Below, piece after piece: positions 27,957 through 37,221 of a stretch of 64,000 nucleotides of DNA. Source of the stretch: Candidatus Methylomicrobium oryzae (GTDB lineage Bacteria; Pseudomonadota; Gammaproteobacteria; Methylococcales; Methylomonadaceae). Every line of letters begins with the position of its first letter. Within the stretch, counting starts at the first letter, position 1. Location: the NCBI RefSeq assembly GCF_016745425.1, contig NZ_JAERVK010000011.1:124001-188000 (forward strand), written 5' to 3'. The notes under the pieces are model-generated. The model searched no databases and was not told where the DNA came from. It worked only from the letters and a program-made list of their open reading frames with translations. The translations under genes and the position numbers were made by a program.

Positions 27957-29078
27957 CTACTCGCTGGCTCCGGTGCTTTCCGGGTACGGGCGGTAATTTC
28001 CCGGCGGTAAGGCGATGCAGAGACGCTGCTGAGGGCGATTGTTTTCGAAGAGCATCACCCGATTGACGATGTCCTCTGCGCTGCTTTTTCCTATCGGGCC
28101 GGCGGCGATTCGTCCGGTTGCCGCACTGACCAGATGCACGTAAGTTTGGTGCGGTCCTCCCGCAAGATCGGAGTTGATCAACAGTTCGGTAGTATCCGGC
28201 TCGTCTTCTTTTTTCGGCGCTGCGCTGCCCGGGTTGCAGGTGCCGAAAAAGATCAGGCCGTCTTCGGCGAGCAGCGAGCGCAACGATTTCGTAAAAGTGA
28301 AGAATCTTTCCGAAGCGATTTCGGCGGTATTTTTTTGCTCGAACAACGGTTCCCGGCAGGTTCGCGCGCAAATATCGAGCCGGTAAGGTTTGAGTCTTGC
28401 CGGGCTGTTGGCCAGCTTGTCCGGTCCGCAGTATCGCTCGAAGCAGCTTTGGTCCAGAGGCTGCAGCCGCATTTCCAGATTTTTCAATTGCTGAAAGATG
28501 TCGCTCGACTTCATCGACTTGAAGTTATCCAAATTCGAAGCGATGTAGTCGCTGAATGCGGGGTTTTTTGTAAGTCCGTAAGTGATCTCCATCCTGTTCA
28601 AAAGCCCCGGCTGCGCTTCGGAAAGCTGAACCAGTTCGCCCTTGCCTTCATTGATCCGATATTTTTGTCGGAATACCGCATTTTTCATCACCGGCCCGTC
28701 GAAACCGCCGTGGCTGATGAAGATGATCCGGTCGAAAGGAGGCGATTCCAGCGCCAATCGTTCGACCTGCGGGTAATAATCGGACCAGTTCCAGATGTCG
28801 TGCAGTATTTGCACTTCCGAATTGAAGCGGCTCTTGTAAAAAGTTTTCAAAACGCGCGCGGGTTGTTCGGGCCAGCGAGGCGTTTCATTGGTGCTCGGAT
28901 CCCTGCTCAGCAAGGGGATCAGCAATACCCGCTTAGGCGATTCGTGCAGTTTCAAGTTGGTCAGTTTGCCTTGAAAGGCGCTGCACGACTTGGAATGGTA
29001 TTGGTCGGCGTAAACATCGGCTGAGCCGGCAGCAAACAGCAAGACCGTTAGCAATGACATGTTCAGGATGTTTTTCAT
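27957..29078 (-). CDS. Secreted protein with His-Gly and Cys motifs, family not recognised
   Basis: A 373-residue exported protein starting at ATG 29078 with a clear signal peptide (MKNILNMSLLTVLLFAAGS, cut near VYA). An in-frame TTG five codons upstream is less likely. Two hydrophobic strands end in possible catalytic residues: FDRIIFISHGGFDG and EDGLIFFGTCNPGS (H123 and C281 counted from this start). Strand-HG followed later by strand-xC is the pattern of clan CD cysteine peptidases and CHAT-like domains, but the spacing here (about 158 residues) is long, so this is only a lead. Six or more other cysteines lie between them. It is convergent with the HDOD gene. Confidence 0.75.
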   Translation of the reverse strand: MKNILNMSLLTVLLFAAGSADVYADQYHSKSCSAFQGKLTNLKLHESPKRVLLIPLLSRDPSTNETPRWPEQPARVLKTFYKSRFNSEVQILHDIWNWSDYYPQVERLALESPPFDRIIFISHGGFDGPVMKNAVFRQKYRINEGKGELVQLSEAQPGLLNRMEITYGLTKNPAFSDYIASNLDNFKSMKSSDIFQQLKNLEMRLQPLDQSCFERYCGPDKLANSPARLKPYRLDICARTCREPLFEQKNTAEIASERFFTFTKSLRSLLAEDGLIFFGTCNPGSAAPKKEDEPDTTELLINSDLAGGPHQTYVHLVSAATGRIAAGPIGKSSAEDIVNRVMLFENNRPQQRLCIALPPGNYRPYPESTGASE

Positions 29079-29344
29079 AATGAGGTCCGGCAAGCAAATG
29101 GGAAATCGAGTGTTTTAGCGAGAGATCTGTTAGGAAACGCCAATGCTAAGCTGCAAATATCGTCCGTAATCGACTTCATCCCTCTGTTGGCGCCATAAAC
29201 CGGCAGAAAACAGGCTCCGGCACCAGTCCGTATTGCTTGTGATGATGCTGCAAACTAAAGACAATTTTAATCTCAAAAAGCTCCTGCTGAGTTTGTCCCA
29301 TTTTGTTTGTTTTTTAAAGTAGCAGTGCGGAGGAAATTCTCCGT

Positions 29345-31300
29345 CTATGCCTCAAAAGAATAGCCGAGCCTTTTTTGTTTGGCATGGTACATGCTGGCAT
29401 CGGCGTAGCGCAGCAACGCATCGCAGTTGTCTGCGTGGCGGGGATAAAGGGCGATACCGATGCTGACGCCGAGGCGGATCGATTCTCCATTGTAGGTGAT
29501 CGGTTCATGAATGATTTCGACGATCTTTTTCGCGACGGACGCGCACGCTTGCTCGTCGCAGTCCGGCAGCAGCAGCGCAAATTCGTCGCCGCCGAAGCGC
29601 GCAGCAGTATCGGTATCGCGCAGAGTAGCCATCAGCTTTCTCGCGACTTCCTTTAGCGCATGGTCGCCCGCGGCATGCCCTAATCTGTCGTTCAACGATT
29701 TAAAGCCGTCCAGATCCAGGTAATGCACTGCAAAAGGCATCCGGTTGCGATTTGCCATCGCGAGGGAATGTTGCAGGCGTTCGATGAACAGCCGCCGGTT
29801 GGCAAGGCCGGTCAATTCGTCGTGAAAAGATAGCCAGATCAGGCGTTCGTCTTCCTGCTTGCGTTTGGTGATTTCGAAAACCAGGCAGTCGATGCCGATA
29901 CAGTTGCCGAATTCGTCATAAACCGGCTCGCTGGTGATTTCCAGCCAATGCCGCTCGTTGCCGCTATCGTAGACTTCAAGCGCGAAGGGAGCGCAGGGGA
30001 TGCCTTGGCGGTTCAGTTCGAACAGGTTGTTGATGCTTAGATTTTCGGGGTTGTCGGTAATGTAATGTTGAAATCCGGCAATGAAATCGTCGGGCCGATA
30101 GCCGAGCATCTGGGTCACGGAAGGGCTGACATAGGTGATTTTGCTCTTTTTATCGCATTGAAAGAAAAAATAGTTTTTACTCTGATTTTCGATCAAATTG
30201 CGAAAGCGGATATCGTAGTTTTGCAGATCGGTCGCGCGTTTCAGCAGCATCCGTTCAAAATCGCCCGGCAACTGCGGATCCGGGGGCGCGGCGTGCGCCG
30301 GTTTGTCTTGACGAGACGGCGAGGCACGGCGGATATGGCGCCGGACGCGCACGCCCCATATCCAGACATAGCTGATAACGAATAAAAATAAGAACGGCGA
30401 TATCGTTTCCTGCAAGCCATTTTCGGCGAGTGTAAACTCTTCCGGCTGGACGGGGGCGGGGTTTTTCTCGGCGGCAACGGGGAGCTCGGGAGGCGGAGGC
30501 ACCCACTTGAAATAGATCGCATTCATTTCCGCTTCGCTCAACACGTCCAGCCCTTTTTGTAAAATGCCGGCCAATATCGGCCAGTCTCCGCGCACGGCAA
30601 TGCTTTCATCGGCCGTATGGCGCTCGTAAAAGCCGGCGAATTTGATGCCGGTCAACCGGTGACTGGTTTGAAGATAATTGGCGGTGCCTACGAAAGTAAT
30701 GCAGGCATCCGCTTTTTGCGCGCTGACCGATTGCAGGCATTCCAGCATCGATTCCACAGGATGGGGCTTGATCGAGGGATGCTTTTTTCTGATGCCTTCC
30801 GAAAATTGATAGCCTTTAGGATAGGCGACGGTTTTGCGGGCAAGGTCATCGGGCGCTTTGATTTCGGTATCCGACTCCCTCGTAATGAGCGCCAATGATT
30901 TGGTCAGATAGGGATGGGTGAAATTAAACCAGAGTCTGCGTTCGGGGCGGTCGACCATCGTCGCGACTACATCCACGCGACGTTCGGCGGCGGCTTTGTA
31001 AAGCTGGTTCCATGATTTCCGGGGAAATGGTTCGAAACGGATGTCCAGTTTCCGGCTCAGCGTATCGAAAATGTCGACCGCGATGCCGCTGAAACGGCCG
31101 TCCGAATCGGCAAAACTGTAAGGCGGAAGGGAGTCGTCGAAAGCGACCCGAATTTTTTTATGGTGCGCGAGCCATGCTTTTTCTTTTACGGTCAGTTTTA
31201 TCGAAGGCGGGGCTGAGGTTTGGCTGCGCCACATCATTTCGGTGGTGCTGTCTGCCAACGCGCAATTCACCAGCAGGCACAAAGCAATCATGGGGGGCAT
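29345..31300 (-). CDS. Periplasmic solute-binding domain, PAS and GGDEF diguanylate cyclase
   Basis: A membrane receptor of about 651 residues. After a signal peptide (MPPMIALCLLVNCALA), a type-3 family solute-binding domain (KEKAWLAHHKKIRVAFDDSL; GRFSGIAVDIFDTLSRKL; VDVVATMVDRPERR) faces the periplasm. One membrane helix (FLFLFVISYVWIWGV) leads to a PAS domain and a C-terminal GGDEF domain with intact active site RFGGDEFALL and inhibitory-site R-D-T-D five residues upstream. It should make c-di-GMP in response to an amino-acid-like ligand. The open frame extends upstream to 31507; I place the start at 31300 because that yields the signal peptide, but no good ribosome site marks it. Confidence 0.9.
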   Translation of the reverse strand: MPPMIALCLLVNCALADSTTEMMWRSQTSAPPSIKLTVKEKAWLAHHKKIRVAFDDSLPPYSFADSDGRFSGIAVDIFDTLSRKLDIRFEPFPRKSWNQLYKAAAERRVDVVATMVDRPERRLWFNFTHPYLTKSLALITRESDTEIKAPDDLARKTVAYPKGYQFSEGIRKKHPSIKPHPVESMLECLQSVSAQKADACITFVGTANYLQTSHRLTGIKFAGFYERHTADESIAVRGDWPILAGILQKGLDVLSEAEMNAIYFKWVPPPPELPVAAEKNPAPVQPEEFTLAENGLQETISPFLFLFVISYVWIWGVRVRRHIRRASPSRQDKPAHAAPPDPQLPGDFERMLLKRATDLQNYDIRFRNLIENQSKNYFFFQCDKKSKITYVSPSVTQMLGYRPDDFIAGFQHYITDNPENLSINNLFELNRQGIPCAPFALEVYDSGNERHWLEITSEPVYDEFGNCIGIDCLVFEITKRKQEDERLIWLSFHDELTGLANRRLFIERLQHSLAMANRNRMPFAVHYLDLDGFKSLNDRLGHAAGDHALKEVARKLMATLRDTDTAARFGGDEFALLLPDCDEQACASVAKKIVEIIHEPITYNGESIRLGVSIGIALYPRHADNCDALLRYADASMYHAKQKRLGYSFEA

Positions 31301-31890
31301 TTTCAGGATATGCGGGTTAAGTCGGGGAGATACGCGATTAAATGCGTTGTTTCGAATGTATGCATGGTTCGAAATGTTTGAGCTTCCGGTTGAGTTCCAT
31401 CCGTTATTAGACGGTGCGCTGGTCCTGACGTTCAATGCGCAGGACGGCGGCGCCTTTTTGACGCGGAGTTTCGTTCCGGCAATGCTGTAGAGAATAGAAA
31501 CAAACATGCGGCAAAAAATTGATCCCGATCAAAAAATCGTCAATGTTCCAAAATTTGAAACGAGGGCAGTCAAGCTTTTTTACGGGGGCCTCGGCGATCT
31601 GCATGATGCCGCGTTCCTGGGTTGATCTTGACCGCACACCGTCGATCCTTTGCTTTGGCAGGTATTTCAGCACATAGACGGCCTAATTGCCAGCTTTTAA
31701 ACCGTGTTCGGGTTTCATCAAACCGTCACGGAACAGTTAACGTTTTGTCATAAACGCTTGCTATTTTATCCGCTGTATCTGTCGGGAACGAGCCAGAAGA
31801 AAGGCATGATTTTTCGGACAAGTCGAGCAAGCCCGATGTCTGTATCGGAACGGCCGGCCTGTTCGGTTACAAAAGGAAAAATAACTCCGG
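31301..31890. other. Gap between divergent cyclase and glycosyltransferase genes
   Basis: About 590 bases if the cyclase starts at 31300. Open frames here (31407-31673 minus; 31704-31982 plus) show no domain, signal or start site. The region should hold two divergent promoters, but I see no strong one. Confidence 0.4.
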
Positions 31891-32928
31891 ATGAAAATAT
31901 TTTACGGTGTGCAAGGCACAGGCAACGGCCATATTACGCGGGCGCGCGAAATGGCCAAAGCCTTCGCGGAAGCGGGTGTTGAGGTGACTTACTTATTCAG
32001 CGGCCGGGAGGCGTCCCGCTATTTCGACATGGAGGTTTTCAACGCTTACCAGGTCAGGAAAGGGCTGACTTTTCACACCCGGAACGGCGATGTCAGTTAT
32101 CTGAAGACCGCGATCGAAACGCATCCGATCCATTTCGTCAGAGACATCAAGACGCTCGATTTCAGCGATTACGATCTGGTGCTTTCCGATTTCGAGCCGG
32201 TTACTGCCTGGGCCGCTCAGTTCAGAAACAAAAAAGTCCTCGGCATCGGGCATCAGTATGCGTTCAATTATCCTATACCGCGGGAAGGCGGAGATTTCAT
32301 CGCCGAAAAGGTAATGAAATATTTCGCGCCGGCGCGACAGCATATCGGTCTGCACTGGCATCATTTCGGCCAGCCGATCCTACCCCCGATCATCGCAGTG
32401 CATGAGCCGCCCGAACAATCCATAACGAACAAAATCGTCGTATACCTGCCGTTTGAGGACCCGCAGGATGTGATCAGAATGCTGAGGCCGTTCAGGGAGC
32501 ATGATTTCTTCGTCTACACGCCCGTACGCTTGGTTTCGCCTTCCGAGCATATCAAGATCCGGCCCTTATCGCGCGAAGGCTTTCAAAAAGATCTGACAGA
32601 CTGTGTCGGTATCCTCAGTAATGCCGGTTTCGAACTGGTCAGCGAGGCGCTGCAGCTCGGCAAGAAAATCATGGTCAAGCCGCTGCATTCGCAGATGGAG
32701 CAGATTTCAAATGCCGCAGCGCTGAAACAGCTCGGCTACGGACGGATTATGAACGAACTTGATTCGAAGGCACTCGCGCGCTGGCTGGAAAATCCGCACC
32801 GGACCCGGGTCACTTACCCAAATGTCGCCAAAATCCTGGTGCGTTGGATATTGGAGGGAATGCCGTCCATCGGCGATGATTTTATCGAGGCATCCTGGAG
32901 TAAAGTGAATGTTTTCCATTTTAATTGA
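31891..32928 (+). CDS. MJ1255/VC2487-type glycosyltransferase
   Basis: A 345-residue GT-B-like glycosyltransferase of the TIGR00661 group. It starts with the family loop MKIFYGVQGTGNGHITRAREMAKAF, which binds the sugar acceptor side, and later has the donor-binding LSNAGFELVSEALQLGKKIMVKPLH, like UDP-sugar transferases such as MurG. The exact substrate is unknown. The gene stands alone with divergent and distant neighbours, so there is no pathway context. Confidence 0.88.
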   Translation: MKIFYGVQGTGNGHITRAREMAKAFAEAGVEVTYLFSGREASRYFDMEVFNAYQVRKGLTFHTRNGDVSYLKTAIETHPIHFVRDIKTLDFSDYDLVLSDFEPVTAWAAQFRNKKVLGIGHQYAFNYPIPREGGDFIAEKVMKYFAPARQHIGLHWHHFGQPILPPIIAVHEPPEQSITNKIVVYLPFEDPQDVIRMLRPFREHDFFVYTPVRLVSPSEHIKIRPLSREGFQKDLTDCVGILSNAGFELVSEALQLGKKIMVKPLHSQMEQISNAAALKQLGYGRIMNELDSKALARWLENPHRTRVTYPNVAKILVRWILEGMPSIGDDFIEASWSKVNVFHFN

Positions 32929-33676
32929 TATTAGGAAATAAGTGCCTATGCGACGTTAACCCGTTATTTACCGCCCAAATTTTTCAAAGATTCTACACAA
33001 GGCAGATCGCATCGTTTCAAAACCTTGGTAGCCGCCCAGGGCGACCCTTCGTAGCGGATTTCTTCCATCGATTCTCGGTCGGCTTCAGTTCGGGCGAGGA
33101 GGGAGTGGGGAGGATCTCGGCCCAGACACGATTCCCAGCTAGTTTCTTCCGCCGCTTTACGATACCTGAAGCGTTGCACCCACCACGAGGGACAACTTTT
33201 CAGGGGGCGCAAGCGGATAAAATCCTCAATCGCCGAGATGATTTCGAGGGGTGGCCGCACCGTCTACCGTATGGAAATAGGCTTTCATTCCCCGGTCCGG
33301 ACTTTAACACTTACTGCGCTCAATAGAAACGCATGCGCCTCTTGCCGGACGCAGCCACGGGGTATAGGGGAAAGCATCCGGCAATGGCGCTGCTCGGCTT
33401 CACTCAATTTCTTCACAAACTTTGTTTTATCACGCCAGTTCAGAAATTAAACGGTTTAATTTTTGCCAAGCCTTCTATGCCAAATCGCTTAACGATTTAG
33501 CGGTAAAGCTAAAGTAATCGGTAGCCGGAGTATCTATTTATTATCCTTTTTATCGTTATTTTTTTCTATTGTTATTAGTGGGCATACATATAGAATGCAA
33601 CCAACATCAGTTGCTCTCCATGTGTATGAGGTGAAGTCTATGTTTTGAATCCAGGAATGGATACTCTCGAATTGAA

Positions 33677-33821
33677 AGCGTCCCATAAATAAAAATCTGC
33701 GTAGATAGAGAGCTAAATGATTTTGGCTTAGCTAGATACTATCCAGATTTAGTCATAGATAATTCGCAACTCGCTTCCGAGGCGCCCTAATTCAAATACT
33801 GGATGATTCTTATGGGACGCT
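33677..33821. repeat. 12-bp inverted repeat pair in AT-rich gap
   Basis: agcgtcccataa at 33677-33688 and its exact reverse complement at 33810-33821 enclose 121 bases without coding features. It may be a small element end pair or a coincidence. Confidence 0.4.
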
Positions 33822-34086
33822 GAAATACGATAGGCCTGTTAACCTGCTTGAAAGGCCAATATCATCCTGTCAGTTATGAGTTTATCGGCTTTGCCATTCA
33901 TGTGGAAAAAGCTCCGTATGAAGTAAAAAGCAGCCTCAGTTTATAAATATTTGCTTTTCGGTTTAGTTGTTGGCGGACTATTAACTGCGAGATTATTTGG
34001 CTCTTCTTGAGTTAATGACCGCATGGTAGAAGGATAACCAAAGATAGATAGCCGGTAAATACATTTTTCTTTAGGATGATATAAAA

Positions 34087-34092
34087 AAGGAG
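34087..34092 (+). promoter_or_regulatory. Ribosome-binding site of the pseudo-receiver regulator
   Basis: AAGGAG five bases before ATG 34098, a strong site that fixes the start. Confidence 0.8.
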
Positions 34093-34097
34093 ATATT

Positions 34098-35021
34098 ATG
34101 AGAGCGGTAAAAAATATTATGGTTTTTGACAATGATAAATATTTTTTATTTATGCTTAAAGGTTATTGTTATGCGAATGATGTGCGGATGGTTGAGGCGG
34201 AGTTCAATATTGATGGAATTAAAGAAGTGCAAAGATGCAGTCCCGGGCTAATTTTAATTTCACTCGACTTGATCAGTTCCTTGGAAAATAAAAGCATCGA
34301 AACCGATTTATTACGGTTGGCATGCAAAGACAAAGAAATAAAAATCTATGGTCTAAATAAAAGATCCGGTAATATTGTCTCGGCTGATATTCCTGAATGG
34401 ATTGACAGCTTCGTAAATAATCCCATGAATATTTCCGAAATTGACAAGCTTGTTAAATTCGTTTTTAGATATAATGGGTTACAGGATCGAAGAATACATA
34501 AAGAAAGGCGCATAATAAAAGACAGAAGGCAGGACAACATTAATAATAGCGGCTATGCTGGAAATCAAGAAATAAAAACCGGAAATCCTGATTATCCTTT
34601 TCATGAAAACGGAAAATCGCAAGACTTCTATGTCGATACCCGGAACAAATGTTTAATTCTAAAAGGCCATAAGATTGATCTGACTCCGAAGGAATTCGAA
34701 CTGATTGAGTATCTATCAACTGATCCTGACCGTATTTTTACACCGGATGAAATCGTAAAACACCTTTGGCCTGAAAATCATCGAGCAACAAAATCGGATC
34801 TTTATCAATATATTCACTTGTTACGGAAAAAAATAGAAAAAGACCATAATCATCCGCAATTCATATTAAATGCCAAAGGTTTTGGATACAAGCTGAACAT
34901 TTTAAGTCGGCAGAATTCAGGTGAAATTTCTGATTCACAAGGAAAAAGTACAGGAAGAGTCAAGCAAGCGGAACATTTGCCGATGGCGGCTGATTTACGC
35001 CGTAGATTTAGCGTGTTTTGA
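34098..35021 (+). CDS. Winged-helix regulator with degenerate receiver domain
   Basis: A 307-residue OmpR/PhoB-type protein. Residues 5-115 align with a receiver domain and keep the acidic pair (MVFDNDKYF), but the phospho-accepting Asp position is S55 (PGLILISLDL) and the conserved Lys before Pro is N108 (SFVNNPMN), so it is unlikely to be phosphorylated in the normal way. A charged linker (residues 120-175, with ERRIIKDRRQ) leads to a complete winged-helix domain at 178-270 (LTPKEFELIEYLSTDPDRIF; SDLYQYIHLLRKKIEK; FGYKLN). Codon use is AT-rich. It lies 845 bases upstream of the Fap-like cluster on the same strand and is the obvious candidate regulator. Confidence 0.88.
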   Translation: MRAVKNIMVFDNDKYFLFMLKGYCYANDVRMVEAEFNIDGIKEVQRCSPGLILISLDLISSLENKSIETDLLRLACKDKEIKIYGLNKRSGNIVSADIPEWIDSFVNNPMNISEIDKLVKFVFRYNGLQDRRIHKERRIIKDRRQDNINNSGYAGNQEIKTGNPDYPFHENGKSQDFYVDTRNKCLILKGHKIDLTPKEFELIEYLSTDPDRIFTPDEIVKHLWPENHRATKSDLYQYIHLLRKKIEKDHNHPQFILNAKGFGYKLNILSRQNSGEISDSQGKSTGRVKQAEHLPMAADLRRRFSVF

Positions 35022-35866
35022 CAAAGTCGGGCAATTGCAAAGAAGGCGTTTTGAATTTGGATGAATGAGGTTAATTGACGGTTAGACACGTGGTGGGCTG
35101 GCTGAATATTTAACCGATTTAAAGCAGTTTTTCCATCATACAAAGAAATGAAATGGTTCTTTTTTAAAGATGCTCATCAGTGCTGCTTTGACAGTCATAC
35201 TGCGTTTCGATGGGCAATTATCCGAAATCGCTTTTGAGAATTGAGGCTTTTGCCATGCCGATTATTGCCGTCAAGATTGAGGGCGTGTCGGGTATGCCCA
35301 CATGCCCTTAAATTAAACTCTCGTCGTTATACAAAAGTTCTGCAAACTCATACATTGGAGTTCAAAGCTTGCTTTGAGTGCCGTACTTAAGAGTGATCCA
35401 AAGCAAGCTTTGGACGCTTGCCAGTCTAATTATCGGGTCAGGCTATCCGAGGTGCATAACGACGAGAATTAAACCACTTCATTCTATTTCGGCAATCCAT
35501 GCCAAAATAAAGAATTTATCTTACCTTAACGGCATTGCCGCCTACAAAAAGGCATCTTCAAATTTGATTGTTCATTCAGTATTGTTCGATGCTGTAATCC
35601 TCTTCTCTTGCTTCAGTCTTTGAAAAAGGCATTTCTTCTCTGCCCCTAGGAAGACTTCATTTTACTTTTCATGAAGTATTTTTAGATGTTCTTATAAATA
35701 AAATTTAATGCTGATTTTATGGAATTTTAAACTGAAGCTGAAAGATACTTTGCCTCAGGTAATAGCCAATCTGATTCATTCTTTAAGGTTGAAGAGAAAG
35801 CTAGTTCCTATCTCTGTCGGATCGATATCCGATGGAATTCGAAACTTTAATTATGGAGTAATAGCT
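35022..35866. other. 845-base gap upstream of the Fap-like cluster
   Basis: AT-rich and without a credible gene. It contains a 12-base inverted repeat (tctcgtcgttat at 35319-35330, reverse complement at 35456-35467) and between its arms a tight palindrome tccaaagcaagctttgga (35397-35414) plus a near copy of that palindrome at about 35355. Such nesting suggests a small non-coding element. An AT-rich stretch just before the cluster (around 35690-35705, ttataaataaaat) could be promoter material. Confidence 0.45.
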
Positions 35867-36730
35867 ATGAATCATTTCAATGAGAAAATATGGGTTGCAA
35901 GTGTTCTTATGGCTTTGGGCTCTACTTCCAACGCTTGGGCGGATCCTGCTAGCACAACAGATGATGTGCAAGTTGCAATTGTGGATACGGCTAGCAAAGG
36001 TCAGGGCAATGCTGCTGCGAGCGACCACAGTTCGTCCACTTCCACTACGACCAACACGGATAGCAGTCAGGACAACGATACCATTACCAAGACCGATACC
36101 CAAACCCAAACCCAAACCTACAGCGACAACGATACGGCTACAAAGACCGATACCAAAACGATTTCCAAAACAGAAACCGGCGGTATTGGCGAAGATGGCA
36201 AGGCAAAAGCTGACAATAACGGTGCCGCAGTGAACGGCAGCGGATCGGCAACTTCCAACAAAACCTATACCGGCGGCCAGGGCGAGGATGCCTATGTAAA
36301 AGCTAAAGACAATTCGGCTGCTGCGAATAACGGCAACGTAACTTCGACTGTTGCGACTTACGAGTCGGCTGTCAAGGGAGACGGCTCCGCATCGGCTAAT
36401 GTTGGAAATGCCACTGCGACCTATACGGCGACCTACATAGAACAGAAGCTTTTCGGCTTCGGAAATGCCGCTTCAGGTTCCGGTGATGTTACCGTTAACA
36501 ATCAAAAATTGGACGGTGTGGTAACCGGAATTGCGGCTGTCGTGCCGATTGAGGATAAATTTTCGGTTGTGGCTGCACTCGATGCTAATAAAATCAATGG
36601 TTCGGTTATAGGGAATGCGGGCATTACCCAAACTTTCCAAAATTCAGGCACCGCTTTAAACCAACAGAACATACAGGTTAGCGGTACTATCAATATTGGT
36701 GATGCAACTGCAACAGTGCCGGTACCTTAA
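35867..36730 (+). CDS. Secreted Cys-free Thr/Asn/Gly-rich repeat protein, candidate fibre subunit
   Basis: A 287-residue protein starting at ATG 35867 (GGAG at 35854-35857 upstream; the longer frame from 35708 would hide the signal peptide). Signal peptide cut after AWA (residue 25). Residues 55-102 are Thr/Asp/Gln/Ser-rich (TQTQTQTYSDNDTATKTDTK). Two imperfect 31-residue repeats follow at 105-135 and 136-166, both beginning GG-x-GED. The C-terminus has GITQTFQNSGTALNQQN, a motif shared with the next gene. There is no cysteine. The composition and repeats resemble amyloid fibre subunits such as FapB/FapC, but I do not recognise a direct homologue, and known FapC proteins carry a CxxC that is missing here. 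Confidence 0.8.
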   Translation: MNHFNEKIWVASVLMALGSTSNAWADPASTTDDVQVAIVDTASKGQGNAAASDHSSSTSTTTNTDSSQDNDTITKTDTQTQTQTYSDNDTATKTDTKTISKTETGGIGEDGKAKADNNGAAVNGSGSATSNKTYTGGQGEDAYVKAKDNSAAANNGNVTSTVATYESAVKGDGSASANVGNATATYTATYIEQKLFGFGNAASGSGDVTVNNQKLDGVVTGIAAVVPIEDKFSVVAALDANKINGSVIGNAGITQTFQNSGTALNQQNIQVSGTINIGDATATVPVP

Positions 36731-36821
36731 TGTTTATTGATTGTTTTAGTTAATAGATAGCCGATAGCCGGTGAATGGTGGATTGTTCACCGGCTATCGG
36801 TCGACAAGGCGCAACTGTACG

Positions 36822-36826
36822 AGGAG
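36822..36826 (+). promoter_or_regulatory. Ribosome-binding site of the small secreted protein
   Basis: AGGAG six bases before ATG 36833, which selects this start over the longer overlapping frame in another phase. Confidence 0.75.
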
Positions 36827-36832
36827 AACAAC

Positions 36833-37198
36833 ATGGAAGCGATATTCAAGAACTTCTTTTTAATGGCATTACTCATGATGGCGGGAAGTTCCACGGTAAA
36901 TGCCGACTCTTTTCAAACATCGAAAAAGTTGATGCTGTTGGCTTCCGCCGAAAAAGCGTTGTCGGAAGAGTTGGATAAGGCGCGGGGCCGGGAAGGCGTG
37001 GATGTGGCAACGTTGAATCTCCAGAACGTCCAGGCTACGCTCAACAACAATCAGGCCTCCAATAATGTGAGCGGTTACAACGTGATAGCGGATGGGTCAT
37101 TTGCCGGTGCCAGCGGCATTACCAGTGTGGTTCAAAATAGCGGTAATAACGTCATCATCCAAGATACCACTATTGTGAATGTAACAGTCGCACCTTAA
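36833..37198 (+). CDS. Small secreted protein with QNSG motif
   Basis: A 121-residue exported protein (signal peptide MEAIFKNFFLMALLMMAGSS, cut after VNA, residue 24). A helical, charged middle (KLMLLASAEKALSEELDKAR) is followed by an Asn/Gln-rich beta segment: LNNNQASNNVSGYNVIADGS then ASGITSVVQNSGNNVIIQD. The GIT-x3-QNSG string is the same as in the preceding protein. It could be a minor fibre component, nucleator or chaperone; the function is inferred from context only. It is 102 bases after the repeat protein and 23 bases before the C39 peptidase gene. Confidence 0.8.
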   Translation: MEAIFKNFFLMALLMMAGSSTVNADSFQTSKKLMLLASAEKALSEELDKARGREGVDVATLNLQNVQATLNNNQASNNVSGYNVIADGSFAGASGITSVVQNSGNNVIIQDTTIVNVTVAP

Positions 37199-37221
37199 CA
37201 AAGCTATCGAATATCAATAAT

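Larger units (their letters stand above)
32929..34097. other. 1.2-kb gap with decayed sequence and AT-rich DNA
   Basis: No convincing gene. At 32964-33260 (minus) a 98-residue frame and its neighbours in other frames read like broken protein text, possibly the remnant of a coding element, but I cannot name it. From about 33450 the DNA becomes strikingly AT-rich and stays so into the regulator gene. Two 12-base arms (33677-33688, 33810-33821) form an inverted repeat listed separately. Confidence 0.5.

Noticed and set aside
31704-31982. 92-residue frame in front of the glycosyltransferase
   Set aside because: Overlaps the well-supported glycosyltransferase start in another phase and shows no domain.
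35319-35467. Possible CRISPR-like or insertion element from nested palindromes
   Set aside because: Only one pair of arms and two palindromes, no regular spacing, no cas or transposase gene; recorded as inverted repeats in the gap entry.
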